Shown piece by piece: positions 42,372 through 52,037 of a DNA stretch of 58,469 nt. Numbering within the stretch: the stretch's first letter is position 1; each line of letters opens with the position of its first letter. Below the pieces are notes generated by a model, which was not told the DNA's origin, made no database searches, and saw nothing but the letters and a program-made list of their open reading frames with translations. The DNA lies in assembly GCA_033791605.1 (NCBI GenBank), contig JASJGJ010000172.1, positions 1-58,469 of the forward strand, read 5' to 3'. Position numbers and translations under genes: made by a program. The DNA is from Porticoccus sp033791605. GTDB lineage: Bacteria; Pseudomonadota; Gammaproteobacteria; Pseudomonadales; Porticoccaceae.

Positions 42372-42596
42372 ATTTTTGTCATGATTTTGGGTTAAGAGTA
42401 GGGGGGCGTTTCTAGGTATAGCATTGCCATTATAGAACGACTGTTAGGGGTTACTCTGAGTTGACCGCATAGTAATAAACTAGGCATAAACAAGCTAGGT
42501 AAGTACCAGTAAGTCAGACGGTAACCACAAATCAAACAACAACAGACAGCATAGCCAGCATAGCAAAATTGTGCCGAGCAATCACGAGAGACAGCC

Positions 42597-43091
42597 ATGA
42601 AAACCCTAATCTTGATACGCCATGGAAAATCAAGTTGGAAAGATTCTAGTCTTCAGGATCTCGATCGCCCATTAAATAGACGGGGTCAGAGTAATTCAGA
42701 AACAATGGGAGAGCGGCTTTTATTAAAAAAGGTTGTACCCACCGACATTTATAGCAGTCCTGCTGCACGTGCCACGGAGACGGCTATGTTAGTTACTGAG
42801 GCGTTAGGGTTATCCCGGGCGACAATAAAAATTACGCCGTCACTTTATACCTTCAACTATGAAGAATTATTGGGTTGGATAAAATTATTAGACCGTCATG
42901 AGGATGCGATCGGATTAGTTTGTCATAACCCAGCAATCACGGATTTGGTGAACTTTCTCACATTGTCTAACATCGAGAAAATATTCACATGCGGTGTGGT
43001 TGTACTTAAGTTAAATATTTCCTGCTGGAATCAGTTGGGAGCGGGAATGGCTGATATTGCCTATTATGATTATCCGAAAAATAATAGATAG
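42597..43091 (+). CDS. SixA-like phosphohistidine phosphatase
   Basis: This 164-residue histidine-phosphatase-superfamily protein has R8-H9-G10 (LILIRHGKSSW), the second arginine in YSSPAARATETA and the second histidine in GLVCHNPAI. It is SixA-like; SixA removes phosphate from the histidine of HPt or phosphotransferase proteins. The hybrid kinase at 25541 has an HPt domain, but a link is speculation. Confidence 0.88.
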   Translation: MKTLILIRHGKSSWKDSSLQDLDRPLNRRGQSNSETMGERLLLKKVVPTDIYSSPAARATETAMLVTEALGLSRATIKITPSLYTFNYEELLGWIKLLDRHEDAIGLVCHNPAITDLVNFLTLSNIEKIFTCGVVVLKLNISCWNQLGAGMADIAYYDYPKNNR

Positions 43092-43130
43092 ATAAGGTGA
43101 TGTTACGGTGAATTGATAAGCGAATACGTG

Positions 43131-43153
43131 ACTCAGGCTTTTTGAGTTTTTAG
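43131..43153 (+). terminator. weak hairpin with T-run at convergent 3' ends
   Basis: ACTCA pairs with TGAGT around a seven-base loop and is followed by TTTT. It overlaps the last codons of nth on the other strand and could terminate the SixA-like gene. The stem is short. Confidence 0.35.
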
Positions 43154-43786
43154 AGGTTTTTTACGATGAGGGTAACAAGAGGTACAAATCTCACAAACTC
43201 TGCCATCACAACCGCGGGCTGAGCAATATTCACGACCGTAATAGATGAATTGCAGGTGTAGGGCGTTCCATGATTCTTTTGGAAAAAGTCGTTTTAAGTC
43301 TTTTTCAGTTTGAACGACATTTTTACCGTTTGTTAATCCCCAGCGCTGTGCTAGACGGTGGATATGGGTGTCGACGGGAAACGCGGGCTGCCCAAAACCT
43401 TGAGACATCACAACACTGGCTGTTTTGTGTCCCACACCGGGCAGCTTTTCCAAGGCTTCGATATCTTCAGGCACTTCCCCTTGATATTCATCGACTAAGA
43501 TATGTGAAAGCTTGGCAATGGCTTTTGATTTTTGTGGTGCTAATCCACAGGGGCGAATAATGTCATAGATAGTTTCCACAGGTACATTGCACATGTCCTT
43601 CGGATTGTCAGCCTGATCAAATAGTGCCGGAGTCACCTGATTAACTCGTTCATCTGTGCATTGTGCCGAAAGGAGTACGGCGACAAGCAAGGTATAGTTG
43701 TCCTTGTGGGCTAGGGGAATAGGTGGAGACGGATAGAGCTCATTTAGCTTGTTTAAGATGAAGGCTATCCGTTGCTTTTTTAACAT
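43133..43786 (-). CDS. nth: endonuclease III
   Basis: This 217-residue DNA glycosylase/AP lyase removes oxidised pyrimidines. The helix-hairpin-helix LPGVGHKTASVV holds the catalytic lysine and VDTHIHRLAQR the catalytic aspartate. The C-terminal cysteines are arranged C-x4-C-x4-C-x2-C-x2-C (YCSARGCDGRVCEICTSC) instead of the usual C-x6-C-x2-C-x5-C iron-sulfur motif. It ends the map-glnD-dapC-nth run. Confidence 0.93.
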   Translation of the reverse strand: MLKKQRIAFILNKLNELYPSPPIPLAHKDNYTLLVAVLLSAQCTDERVNQVTPALFDQADNPKDMCNVPVETIYDIIRPCGLAPQKSKAIAKLSHILVDEYQGEVPEDIEALEKLPGVGHKTASVVMSQGFGQPAFPVDTHIHRLAQRWGLTNGKNVVQTEKDLKRLFPKESWNALHLQFIYYGREYCSARGCDGRVCEICTSCYPHRKKPLKTQKA

Positions 43787-43812
43787 GGTGAGGCTTGGTC
43801 CCTAGCGAGGCT

Positions 43813-45033
43813 TTATTCGGATGACAGAACAAACTGTTTGATTCTTTCCGCGGCCTCTCTACATTCATCGAGCGGTGCTACCAGAGCCATTCTCACATAG
43901 TTGTGACCTGGGTTAATACCATTAGCCGAGCGTCCTAGGTAGCTACCGGGCAACACAGTTACATTTTGCTGGGCAAACAGTTCTCGAGCAAAAATTTCTT
44001 CGTTACCTTTGTTGGCGGGCAGGATATTAGCCCACAAGTAAAAACCAGCATCAGGCATTGTCAGAGGTAAAACTTCGCCCAGGATTTGTTGGAAAATTTT
44101 AAACTTCTGGCGGTATTTGTCTCGATTGTCTTTTACATGTTCCTCATCGTTCCAGGCAGCGATACTCGCTAGTTGAGTGGTGACTGGCATCGCTGATCCA
44201 TGGTAAGTGCGATAACGTAAAAATGACTTTAGTATTTCTGCATCGCCAGCAACAAATCCAGATCTGAGACCCGGAAGGTTTGATCGTTTGGAAAGACTGT
44301 GGAATACCACGCAGCGTTGGTAGTTACGGCGTTGCATTTTCTCACAGGCTTCCAGTAACCCGGGTGGAGGGTTATCTTCGTTGCCGTATATTTCCGAGTA
44401 ACACTCATCGCTGGCAATGACAAAATCGTATTGATCGGCCAGTTTGATTAACTTTTGTAAGGTTGCGATATCAAGAACTGCTCCCGTTGGGTTGCCGGGA
44501 GTACAGATATAGATGAGCTGGCACTGTTCCCAAACTTCGGAGGGGACAGAGTCGAAATTGGGCAAAAAATGGGTGTCCGCTAGGCAGTTGAGAAAATAAG
44601 GTTTTGCACCGGATAGTAGGGCAGCACCTTCGTAAATTTGGTAAAAGGGGTTTGGGCTTAGAACAAAGGCATCGTTTGGTGAGTTAACAGTTGGCCGATC
44701 AACAACGGCCTGAGCAAAAGCAAACAGTGCTTCACGGGTGCCATTAACCGGCAGCACTTGGGTTTCTGGGTCTAGTGTTTGTAGCTGAAAACGTGTTGTC
44801 AGCCAGTTGGATACAGCTTGCCTGAATTCTGGCGTACCTTTTGTTAGTGGGTACGCTGAGAGCATAGCCAATGAGGCTGTGAGTGCTTCCGTTACAAAAT
44901 GAGGAGATGAATGCTTTGGTTCCCCAATTGATAGGGGAATGTGTGTCAATTCTGTTGGGGGATTAATCCCCAACTTGAGTGCTGTGAGTTTCTCAAAGGG
45001 GTAGGGGTGTAATTTGTCGAGGTCAGTATTCAT
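43813..45033 (-). CDS. dapC: succinyldiaminopimelate transaminase
   Basis: This 406-residue fold-type I PLP aminotransferase opens MNTDLDKLHPYPFEKLTAL and has CTPGNPTGAVL, ASDECYSEIYG and the PLP lysine in HSLSKRSNLPGLRSGF. It makes N-succinyl-LL-diaminopimelate between DapD and DapE. The position after glnD is the conserved dapC position in pseudomonad-like genomes. Confidence 0.93.
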   Translation of the reverse strand: MNTDLDKLHPYPFEKLTALKLGINPPTELTHIPLSIGEPKHSSPHFVTEALTASLAMLSAYPLTKGTPEFRQAVSNWLTTRFQLQTLDPETQVLPVNGTREALFAFAQAVVDRPTVNSPNDAFVLSPNPFYQIYEGAALLSGAKPYFLNCLADTHFLPNFDSVPSEVWEQCQLIYICTPGNPTGAVLDIATLQKLIKLADQYDFVIASDECYSEIYGNEDNPPPGLLEACEKMQRRNYQRCVVFHSLSKRSNLPGLRSGFVAGDAEILKSFLRYRTYHGSAMPVTTQLASIAAWNDEEHVKDNRDKYRQKFKIFQQILGEVLPLTMPDAGFYLWANILPANKGNEEIFARELFAQQNVTVLPGSYLGRSANGINPGHNYVRMALVAPLDECREAAERIKQFVLSSE

Positions 45034-45092
45034 TAGTCTGCGTCGTTAGTTGTCGCTTTATTATTGTATGAAGCTGTCTGTGATAGTCAGAT

Positions 45093-47816
45093 TTACTGCC
45101 ACAACTTCATTTTTTGAAGAGGTTCGCCTTCAATATCTTCTTTGTTGCGGGCATCGAGCTCACTACAAATAGCATCACTCAATTGTTTACAAAAATCTGG
45201 GTCACTCAGTGGTTGGTAGTCCATGTTCACAAGATGAAAAATATCTTCAACACGCTCACCGAGAGTAGAAATTTTTGCACTAAGGAGGCGCAGTTTAAAT
45301 TGGACGAAAATCCGTCCTAAATGCGCTAGCAGGGCGGGACGGTCGGGTGTAATAACCTCGAGGATAGTGACACTTTTATCAATATCATTACTGATACTGG
45401 CAATTGTTTTCATGGTGAAGTGTTTAAGGTGCCGGGGTGTTCTCCGCTGTGCCTTAAGGGTAAATTCTGTGGGGTTCTTCAGAGCATCAGACAGCGTATC
45501 CTGAATACGAGAGAGCATTTTGGTGTCATGACCAAAGGGTTCGTCATTTTCATTGACAACATAAAAGGTATCAAAAGTGTTCTCTTGGGTGTCCCTGTGA
45601 AGGCTTGCATCGAGAATGGTCAGTTGTAGGTGGCAAAGTGTCGCTGCGGTAATCGGGAACACATTATTTAGCCCCTTGGTATGGATAAAGATCTGGGTTG
45701 CAACGGGAACTTCTACCCCTGCATCTTTAATCAGTATAACCGGCTCGATTGAATTGCCCTGCGAGGCGATAGCGTTGGTATATCTGGTAATATCGTCGGC
45801 ATTTTCACGAAGAAAGAATTCATCATCTAGATTGCCCCATATCTGTTGGGCTTGTTGGCTGCTGATATTGTTTTCTGCAAGTTTTTCTATCGCGGCGTTT
45901 TTAGTGTTTCTTACCCAGCCATCACGACTGGCAGGATTTTCAAGCCCGCGTCGTAAGGCTATTCTGGTTTCAGTATAAAGCTGGCGCATGAGTGATGCTT
46001 TCCAGCTATTCCAAAGTGTTGGGTTAGTGGCAGTAATATCTGCAATGGTAAGAACAAGCAGGTAGTCGAGTTGCATTTGGTTGCCGATTAATTTGGCAAA
46101 TTTGTAGATAACGTCTGGATCTGAAATGTCAGTTCGTTGAGAGGTGCTAGACATTAATAGGTGGTTTTCTACCAGCCACGAAACAAGTTGTACTTCTTCT
46201 TCAGGTAAGCCGTGACGTATACAAAAATCAGCAGCATCCACTGCGCCTAAAACAGAGTGATCACCACCCCTACCTTTGCCGACGTCATGATAGAGCCCGG
46301 CGATAAAGGCTAGTTCAGGTTTGGGCAGGCTTTTGTACACATGGGAGAAAACAGGGAATTCCTTGGCAACCTCCGGCCGATCAAACAAGCGCATGTTTTT
46401 AATTAACTGAAGAGTATGAGCATCCACGGGGTAGCGATGAAAAAGATCATGTTGTGTCTGCCCAATAATTTTGCCAAATTCAGGAAGATATCGACCTAGT
46501 ATTCCATAGCGAGTCATTCGTTGCAGCTGCGTGCTCATTTTGTAAGGACAGCGTAACAAACGTAAAAAAAGCGCCTTATTCTGTGGATCATTGCGGAACG
46601 CGTCATCAATTAATTTTCGGTGTTGACGAATTTGTCGAATGGTGGCAGCTCGGATTCCTTGAAGGTTCTCGTTTTCACCGAGTAAACAGAAAATTTCTAG
46701 CAGGGCAGAGGGGTGCTTTGCAAAAATGTATTCTCCCGCTGTTTCAATATGTGCATCTCTTACTTGAAAGCGCTCATTGAGCTCAAAGGTTTTCTTGGCT
46801 TTATCTTTACAAAGAATAACCTCATCAAGATATTGAAGCATGACATCGTTTAATTCACGCATAGACAATACCACTTGGTAGTAATGCTGCATGAATTGTT
46901 CGACGCCTAATCGCTCGCCACTATCATGATAGCCAAACATGGTGGCTATTTTGCGTTGGTAATCAAATTGCAATCGATCCTCAGGGCGTTCAGCGATGAG
47001 GTGTAAGCAGTAGCGCACTTTCCAGAGAAAGGCTTCGCCCCGTTTAAGTTGGAGGTATTCTTCGGGTGTGAGGAAATCATTGCCGACTAATTCTTCTAGT
47101 GACTCTACATTGAAATGTCGTTTGGCAACCCAATTGATCATCTGAATGTCACGCAGCCCACCTGGTGCTTCTTTGACGTTAGGTTCGAGGTTGTATTCTG
47201 TATTGCCGTGTTTTTCGTGACGGTCTATTTGTTCATCCCACTTCGCGCGGAAAAAGTCTTTGGATGACCATATCTTACGGGGCCCCGTTTTTTTCAACAT
47301 GGAGAGTCGAAGTTTATCGTCTCCCCATATGGTTCGAGTTTCCATGAGGTTGGTGGCGACTGTAATATCATTTCTCGCCTCATCTACACACTGTGATAGA
47401 GAGCGTACGCTGTGCCCAATGGTAAGCTGAATGTCCCACAGGAAGGTGAGAAAGCCTTCTATACGCTGTTGATAACGGCGGGGGCTTCCACGGCGAATTA
47501 ATAACATCAGGTCAATGTCTGACTGGGGGTGGAGTTCGCCTCTTCCGTAACCTCCGACAGCTAAAAGCGCTATACCTTTATCCCATTCAAATTGATTCCA
47601 TGCATGTCGAAGCATTAAATCCATAAAAAATGCACGCTCAACAAGCAAGTTCCATGTTTGTTCTCCTTCGTGGAATCGTGAGTTTAAATGGGTATTTGCT
47701 GCCTCGATGGCATTTTTAAAAACCTTGATTGGGTTGTTTGTGGTGAGGTCTTGAAGAAATCGTCGTTCGTCAAAGAAAAGCAGTGGTTTCGCTGTGCTTA
47801 GATTTAACTCGGTCAT
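45093..47816 (-). CDS. glnD: bifunctional uridylyltransferase/uridylyl-removing enzyme GlnD
   Basis: This 907-residue sensor of glutamine status uridylylates and deuridylylates PII proteins. The nucleotidyltransferase motif GGYGRGELHPQSDIDL spans about 88-103, with D100 and D102 as metal ligands. The HD domain has H510-D511 in YHDVGKGRGGDHS, and two C-terminal ACT domains (about 715-800 and 825-895) bind glutamine. Its ATG shares one base with the map stop (TAATG). Confidence 0.96.
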   Translation of the reverse strand: MTELNLSTAKPLLFFDERRFLQDLTTNNPIKVFKNAIEAANTHLNSRFHEGEQTWNLLVERAFFMDLMLRHAWNQFEWDKGIALLAVGGYGRGELHPQSDIDLMLLIRRGSPRRYQQRIEGFLTFLWDIQLTIGHSVRSLSQCVDEARNDITVATNLMETRTIWGDDKLRLSMLKKTGPRKIWSSKDFFRAKWDEQIDRHEKHGNTEYNLEPNVKEAPGGLRDIQMINWVAKRHFNVESLEELVGNDFLTPEEYLQLKRGEAFLWKVRYCLHLIAERPEDRLQFDYQRKIATMFGYHDSGERLGVEQFMQHYYQVVLSMRELNDVMLQYLDEVILCKDKAKKTFELNERFQVRDAHIETAGEYIFAKHPSALLEIFCLLGENENLQGIRAATIRQIRQHRKLIDDAFRNDPQNKALFLRLLRCPYKMSTQLQRMTRYGILGRYLPEFGKIIGQTQHDLFHRYPVDAHTLQLIKNMRLFDRPEVAKEFPVFSHVYKSLPKPELAFIAGLYHDVGKGRGGDHSVLGAVDAADFCIRHGLPEEEVQLVSWLVENHLLMSSTSQRTDISDPDVIYKFAKLIGNQMQLDYLLVLTIADITATNPTLWNSWKASLMRQLYTETRIALRRGLENPASRDGWVRNTKNAAIEKLAENNISSQQAQQIWGNLDDEFFLRENADDITRYTNAIASQGNSIEPVILIKDAGVEVPVATQIFIHTKGLNNVFPITAATLCHLQLTILDASLHRDTQENTFDTFYVVNENDEPFGHDTKMLSRIQDTLSDALKNPTEFTLKAQRRTPRHLKHFTMKTIASISNDIDKSVTILEVITPDRPALLAHLGRIFVQFKLRLLSAKISTLGERVEDIFHLVNMDYQPLSDPDFCKQLSDAICSELDARNKEDIEGEPLQKMKLWQ

Positions 47817-48586
47817 TAAAAGTCTTCTTCCTTGCGAGCGGTAAGCACTTCAACACCGGTGGAGGTGACGGCTAGGGTGTGCTCCCATTGCGCTGATAAT
47901 CTGCCGTCGCGAGTTTCTACGGTCCAACCATCTTTTTTTAATTTAGTGTGGTGTTTACCCGCGTTGAGCATAGGTTCAATCGTAAATGTCATGCCTTGCT
48001 TCAATACCAATCCCGTATCCGGACGGCCGAAGTGAAGAACTTGGGGTTCCTGATGAAATTCTGTACCGATACCATGGCCGCAGTAATCCCTGACCACGCT
48101 GTAGTAATTGTTTTCGGCATGCTGCTGAATAACGTGGCCAATATCGCCAAGGCGGGCACCAGGTTTGACGAGCTTAATCGCTTTATACAAACTTTCTTGA
48201 GTGACCTGGATGAGGCGTTTGGCGTGGTCTGCGACCTGGCCCACGCAAAACATTTTGCTGGTGTCGCCAAAATAGCCATCTTTGATGACGGTAATATCCA
48301 AATTGACAATATCACCATTTTTTAAGACTTTTTTCTCAGAGGGTATACCGTGACAAACAACCTGATTGATCGAAGAGCAGATAGACTTGGGGAAGCCTCG
48401 ATAATTGAGCGGTGCAGGAATAGCCTGCTGTACATTAACGATATAATCATGACAGATTTGGTCCAGCTTCGCCGTTGTTACGCCCGCAACAACAAGGGGT
48501 TCTATCATTTCAAGAACTTCTGCTGCAAGCCTGCCCGCTATGCGCATTTTTTCTAATTGGGCGGCAGTTTTGATATTGACAGCCAT
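47816..48586 (-). CDS. map: methionine aminopeptidase type I
   Basis: This 256-residue M24 metallopeptidase removes the initiator methionine. Conserved segments are VCHGIPSEKKVLKNGD, NLDITVIKDGYFGDTS (two Asp ligands), GHGIGTEFHQEP (His ligand), FTIEPML and the final WEHTLAVT. Divergent from rpsB, with a 272-base gap, as is standard. Confidence 0.97.
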   Translation of the reverse strand: MAVNIKTAAQLEKMRIAGRLAAEVLEMIEPLVVAGVTTAKLDQICHDYIVNVQQAIPAPLNYRGFPKSICSSINQVVCHGIPSEKKVLKNGDIVNLDITVIKDGYFGDTSKMFCVGQVADHAKRLIQVTQESLYKAIKLVKPGARLGDIGHVIQQHAENNYYSVVRDYCGHGIGTEFHQEPQVLHFGRPDTGLVLKQGMTFTIEPMLNAGKHHTKLKKDGWTVETRDGRLSAQWEHTLAVTSTGVEVLTARKEEDF

Positions 48587-48711
48587 AGATTTATTCCAAG
48601 GATATTCGTAAAGCCGAGTATTGTAACGGATTGTTGTTATAGATTGTAACGAGTTGCTGTTGATCTGTAGTGGTTTGGGTTTTTCTCTCTTCTATAGGGG
48701 TATGATTTATG

Positions 48712-48858
48712 GTATAAAGCGCACCGCTTTGGAGTCATGTGCTCGGAGCTATTTGAAAACTAACGACACACACATATCGACACACTTGTCTGGGTGCCTA
48801 CTTTGGTGGGTTGACTGGTGGGATATGTGGAGGTTTAACCCTAACTTAAGGAATTATT
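48712..48858 (+). promoter_or_regulatory. rpsB promoter -10 and structured leader (candidate)
   Basis: TATAAA at 48712-48717 followed by a GCGC discriminator is the pattern of stringently controlled ribosomal promoters. A transcript from there would carry a leader of about 130 bases with GCAC/GTGC pairing near its start. In E. coli and relatives S2 represses its own operon through the rpsB leader. The -35 is weak by eye. Confidence 0.35.
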
Positions 48859-49623
48859 ATGACAGCCGTAAGCATGCGTGACATGTTGCAGGCTGGTGTT
48901 CACTTTGGCCACCAGACCCGCTTTTGGAATCCTAAAATGGATAAATTCATTTTTGGGGCCCGTAACAAAATTCATATTTTGAATCTGGAATACACTGTTC
49001 CAGCGTTCAATGAAGCTTTAGAAATCGTTCGTCAGGTTGGCGCCAACGGTAATAAGGTGCTGATGGTTGGTACCAAACGTGCCGCACAGAAAGTTATCAT
49101 TGAACAAGCTCAGCGTTCTGGCATGCCTTATGTGAGCCACCGCTGGTTGGGTGGTATGCTGACCAACTATAAAACGATTCGAGCATCTATTCGTCGCTAT
49201 CGTGAGCTTGAAACACAAAGTCAAGATGGGACCTTTGAGAAGTTGACCAAGAAAGAGGCCTTAATGAGGACTCGGTTGATGACGAAGCTTGAGAGTTCTA
49301 TCGGTGGTATCAAGGATATGGGTGGTCTTCCTGATATGTTGTTTGTGGTCGATGTGGATCACGAACGTATTGCTATTCAGGAGGCGAATAAACTGGGTAT
49401 TCCCGTTATTGGTGTTGTTGATACTAACAGTAATCCTGATGGTGTTGATTACGTCATCCCTGGTAATGACGATGCAATCCGTGCCATTAAGTTGTATGCC
49501 ACAGCGATTGCAGATGCGATTCTTGAGGGAAGATCTGATTCCAGTACCGATACAAGCAAAGACGAATTTGTTGAAGTGACAGAGGCTAATGATAAGCCTG
49601 AAGCAGAAGCGGCAGCTGAATAA
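48859..49623 (+). CDS. rpsB: 30S ribosomal protein S2
   Basis: This 254-residue protein has the S2 signatures MRDMLQAGVHFGHQTRFWNP, YVSHRWLGGMLTNYKTI and IPVIGVVDTNSNPDGVDYVI-type segments. The acidic C-terminal tail (EANDKPEAEAAAE) is typical. AAGGAA precedes the ATG. It is co-transcribed with tsf through an attenuating hairpin. Confidence 0.98.
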   Translation: MTAVSMRDMLQAGVHFGHQTRFWNPKMDKFIFGARNKIHILNLEYTVPAFNEALEIVRQVGANGNKVLMVGTKRAAQKVIIEQAQRSGMPYVSHRWLGGMLTNYKTIRASIRRYRELETQSQDGTFEKLTKKEALMRTRLMTKLESSIGGIKDMGGLPDMLFVVDVDHERIAIQEANKLGIPVIGVVDTNSNPDGVDYVIPGNDDAIRAIKLYATAIADAILEGRSDSSTDTSKDEFVEVTEANDKPEAEAAAE

Positions 49624-49652
49624 TAGGTAGCTCAGCTTTGTCGTAAGTAAAG

Positions 49653-49676
49653 AAGGGGGCATAGCCCCCTTTTTTT
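49653..49676 (+). terminator. Rho-independent hairpin between rpsB and tsf
   Basis: AAGGGGGC-ATA-GCCCCCTT followed by five T is a strong intrinsic terminator. Since tsf follows 41 bases later without an evident promoter, it probably acts as an attenuator lowering tsf relative to rpsB. Confidence 0.88.
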
Positions 49677-49716
49677 CCAACCTACCCAATATAGAAAGAT
49701 TAAGAGGAATAGACAA

Positions 49717-50580
49717 ATGGCAGCATTTTCTGCGTCTATGGTTAAAGATCTGCGTGAGCGCACAGGCCTCGGCATGATGGAGTGTAAGAAAGCACTGGTT
49801 GAAGCCGGTGGTGATATTGAAAAAGCGATTGATGATCTGCGTAAGTCTAGTGGTATGAAAGCCGCTAAAAAAGCAGGTCGCATTGCAGCCGAAGGGGTTG
49901 TTGCCGCGAAAGTTGCTGATGATAATAGCTACGGAGTGATGATCGAAATCAACAGTGAAACAGACTTTGTGGCACGTGATGAAGGTTTTTTAGCCTTTGT
50001 TGGCCAAGTGCTTGATAAAGCTTTTGCTGAAAAGCAAACTGATACCGCTGCATTGGCAGCGAGTATGGAAGATGCCCGTCAGGCTTTGGTTCAGAAAATT
50101 GGTGAGAATGTCAATATTCGTCGGGTTGAAGTGGTTGAGGCGCCGATGGTTGGTACTTATGTCCACAGTAATAATCGTATCAGTGTTTTGGTTGCTCTGT
50201 CGGGTGGTGAGAGTGGTGTTGCTAAAGATGTAGCTATGCATGTGGCAGCCGTTAATCCACAAGTGGTGAAGCCAGAAGATATGCCTGAAGAGGTCGTCGC
50301 AAAAGAGAAAGAAATTTTTGTTGCTCAGGCACGCGAGAGTGGTAAACCTGAAGAAATTATTGAGAAGATGATTTCTGGCCGTATCAATAAGTTTCTTTCT
50401 GAGTCTAGTTTGGTTAATCAGCCCTTTATTAAAGACCCGGATATTAAAGTGGGCAAGTTGGCAAAGGATGCGGGAGCAGAGATTCAGTCGTTCACTCGGT
50501 TTGAGGTTGGCGAAGGGATAGAGAAAGAGGAAGTTGATTTTGCCGCAGAAGTGGCAGCCCAAGTTGGCGCAGCTAGCTGA
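49717..50580 (+). CDS. tsf: elongation factor Ts
   Basis: This 287-residue nucleotide exchange factor for EF-Tu has the N-terminal VKDLRERTGLGMMECKKAL and EINSETDFVARDEGF (the Asp-Phe contacts with EF-Tu). Length is typical. AGAGGAAT precedes the ATG. Confidence 0.98.
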   Translation: MAAFSASMVKDLRERTGLGMMECKKALVEAGGDIEKAIDDLRKSSGMKAAKKAGRIAAEGVVAAKVADDNSYGVMIEINSETDFVARDEGFLAFVGQVLDKAFAEKQTDTAALAASMEDARQALVQKIGENVNIRRVEVVEAPMVGTYVHSNNRISVLVALSGGESGVAKDVAMHVAAVNPQVVKPEDMPEEVVAKEKEIFVAQARESGKPEEIIEKMISGRINKFLSESSLVNQPFIKDPDIKVGKLAKDAGAEIQSFTRFEVGEGIEKEEVDFAAEVAAQVGAAS

Positions 50581-50588
50581 TAAATAAC

Positions 50589-50610
50589 GGGGACTTAGGT
50601 CCCCATTATT
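50589..50610 (+). terminator. hairpin after tsf
   Basis: GGGGAC-TTAG-GTCCCC (50589-50604) is followed by ATTATTTTA, nine bases after the tsf stop. It is a likely intrinsic terminator or attenuator ahead of pyrH. Confidence 0.75.
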
Positions 50611-50724
50611 TTATGTCTAGGGTAAATTTTGTATTGAAAGATTAAATGAATGCGAGTCGTGTTAAGTACAACAGCATAAAGAAAAATGATAGACCAAGAA
50701 AATATACAGCCTTGGAGAAAAAAT

Positions 50725-51465
50725 ATGCCGGCCTCTCGAGATAAAAAATACAAGCGCATACTACTCAAGTTGAGTGGTGAAGAATTGATGGGAGATGAAG
50801 CCTTTGGTATTGACCCTAAAGTACTTGATCGCATGGCACTTGAGATAGGCCAGTTGGTTGGTATTGGCGTTCAGGTTGGGCTTGTTATTGGTGGAGGCAA
50901 CTTGTTCCGCGGGGCGGCACTTAACGCTGCCGGGATGGAGCGTGTGACCGGTGACCATATGGGTATGCTGGCAACGATGATGAATGGTTTGGCCATGAGA
51001 GATGCCCTTGATCGAAATAATATTTCTGCTCAGGTTATGTCTGCCATCCCTATGAGCGGTGTAATGGAACCTTACGATCGTCGTAGAGCAACACGTTATC
51101 TTGATGGTGGTGACGTTGTTATATTTTCCGCGGGAACGGGAAACCCCTTTTTTACTACTGATTCTGCAGCCTGTTTAAGAGGGATCGAAATTGATGCGGA
51201 AATAGTGTTAAAAGCGACCAAGGTGGATGGTGTTTATTCTGCTGATCCAATGAAAGATCCCAATGCTACAATGTATTCTCACCTGACCTATGATGAAGCG
51301 TTGGAAAAAAGGCTTGGGGTGATGGATTTAACGGCAATTTGCCTCTGTCGTGAACAGGATATGCCGCTTCGAGTATTCCGTATGTCCAAGCCTGGGGCTC
51401 TTCTCAATATTGTTGTGGGTGGGGAAGAAGGAACACTGATTGAGGAAAACCGAAATGATAAATGA
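50725..51465 (+). CDS. pyrH: UMP kinase
   Basis: This 246-residue amino-acid-kinase-fold enzyme phosphorylates UMP. Seen are KRILLKLSGEELMGDEAFGI, LVIGGGNLFRG, and DSAACLRGIEIDAE with KATKVDGVYSADP. I start at the ATG at 50725, eight bases after GGAG; an earlier ATG at 50686 would add an unusual 13-residue tail. It overlaps frr by 11 bases. Confidence 0.97.
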   Translation: MPASRDKKYKRILLKLSGEELMGDEAFGIDPKVLDRMALEIGQLVGIGVQVGLVIGGGNLFRGAALNAAGMERVTGDHMGMLATMMNGLAMRDALDRNNISAQVMSAIPMSGVMEPYDRRRATRYLDGGDVVIFSAGTGNPFFTTDSAACLRGIEIDAEIVLKATKVDGVYSADPMKDPNATMYSHLTYDEALEKRLGVMDLTAICLCREQDMPLRVFRMSKPGALLNIVVGGEEGTLIEENRNDK

Positions 51466-52012
51466 TTTGAAGCAAGATGCCGGTGAACGCATGGAAAAGA
51501 GTGTCGGTGCTCTGTCTAATGCCTTTAATAAAATTCGTACTGGCAGGGCCCACCCCAGTTTGTTGGATGGTATAACGGTTTCTTACTATGGGGTTGATAC
51601 TCCATTGGGGCAGGTGGGTAACGTCACTGTGCTGGATGCTCGGACATTGTCTGTCTCTGTTTGGGAAAAAAACCTAGTGCCAGAGGTTGAGAAAGCCATT
51701 CTTAAGTCAGATTTGGGGCTTAACCCCTCGACGACCGGAGAGCTTGTTCGTATTCCTATGCCTCAACTGACAGAGGAAACGCGCAAAGGGTTTATTAAGA
51801 AAGCTCGGTCGGAAGCAGAAAATGCTCGGATCTCTATACGTAACATCCGTCGTGATATTCTTTCCGATGTCAAAGAATTACTGAAAGATAAAGAAATAAC
51901 AGAAGATGATGAACGTCGTGCACAGGATGATGTTCAAAAAATTACTGATAAATATATCAAACAGGTTGATGAGGCGTTGTCCGCCAAAGAAGTCGACTTG
52001 ATGGAAATTTAG
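51455..52012 (+). CDS. frr: ribosome recycling factor
   Basis: From the ATG at 51455 the product is 185 residues, exactly the RRF length. It has FNKIRTGRAHPSLLDGI, PMPQLTEETRKGFIKKARSE-type helix, and ISIRNIRRD. It splits post-termination ribosomes together with EF-G. It overlaps the end of pyrH, so the two are translationally coupled. Confidence 0.97.
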   Translation: MINDLKQDAGERMEKSVGALSNAFNKIRTGRAHPSLLDGITVSYYGVDTPLGQVGNVTVLDARTLSVSVWEKNLVPEVEKAILKSDLGLNPSTTGELVRIPMPQLTEETRKGFIKKARSEAENARISIRNIRRDILSDVKELLKDKEITEDDERRAQDDVQKITDKYIKQVDEALSAKEVDLMEI

Positions 52013-52037
52013 TCCATTTTTTAGAGATTTTATTTCC

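Noticed and set aside
49990..50562. 190-codon minus-strand frame
   Set aside because: It is the antisense shadow of tsf, with no ribosome site and no family similarity.
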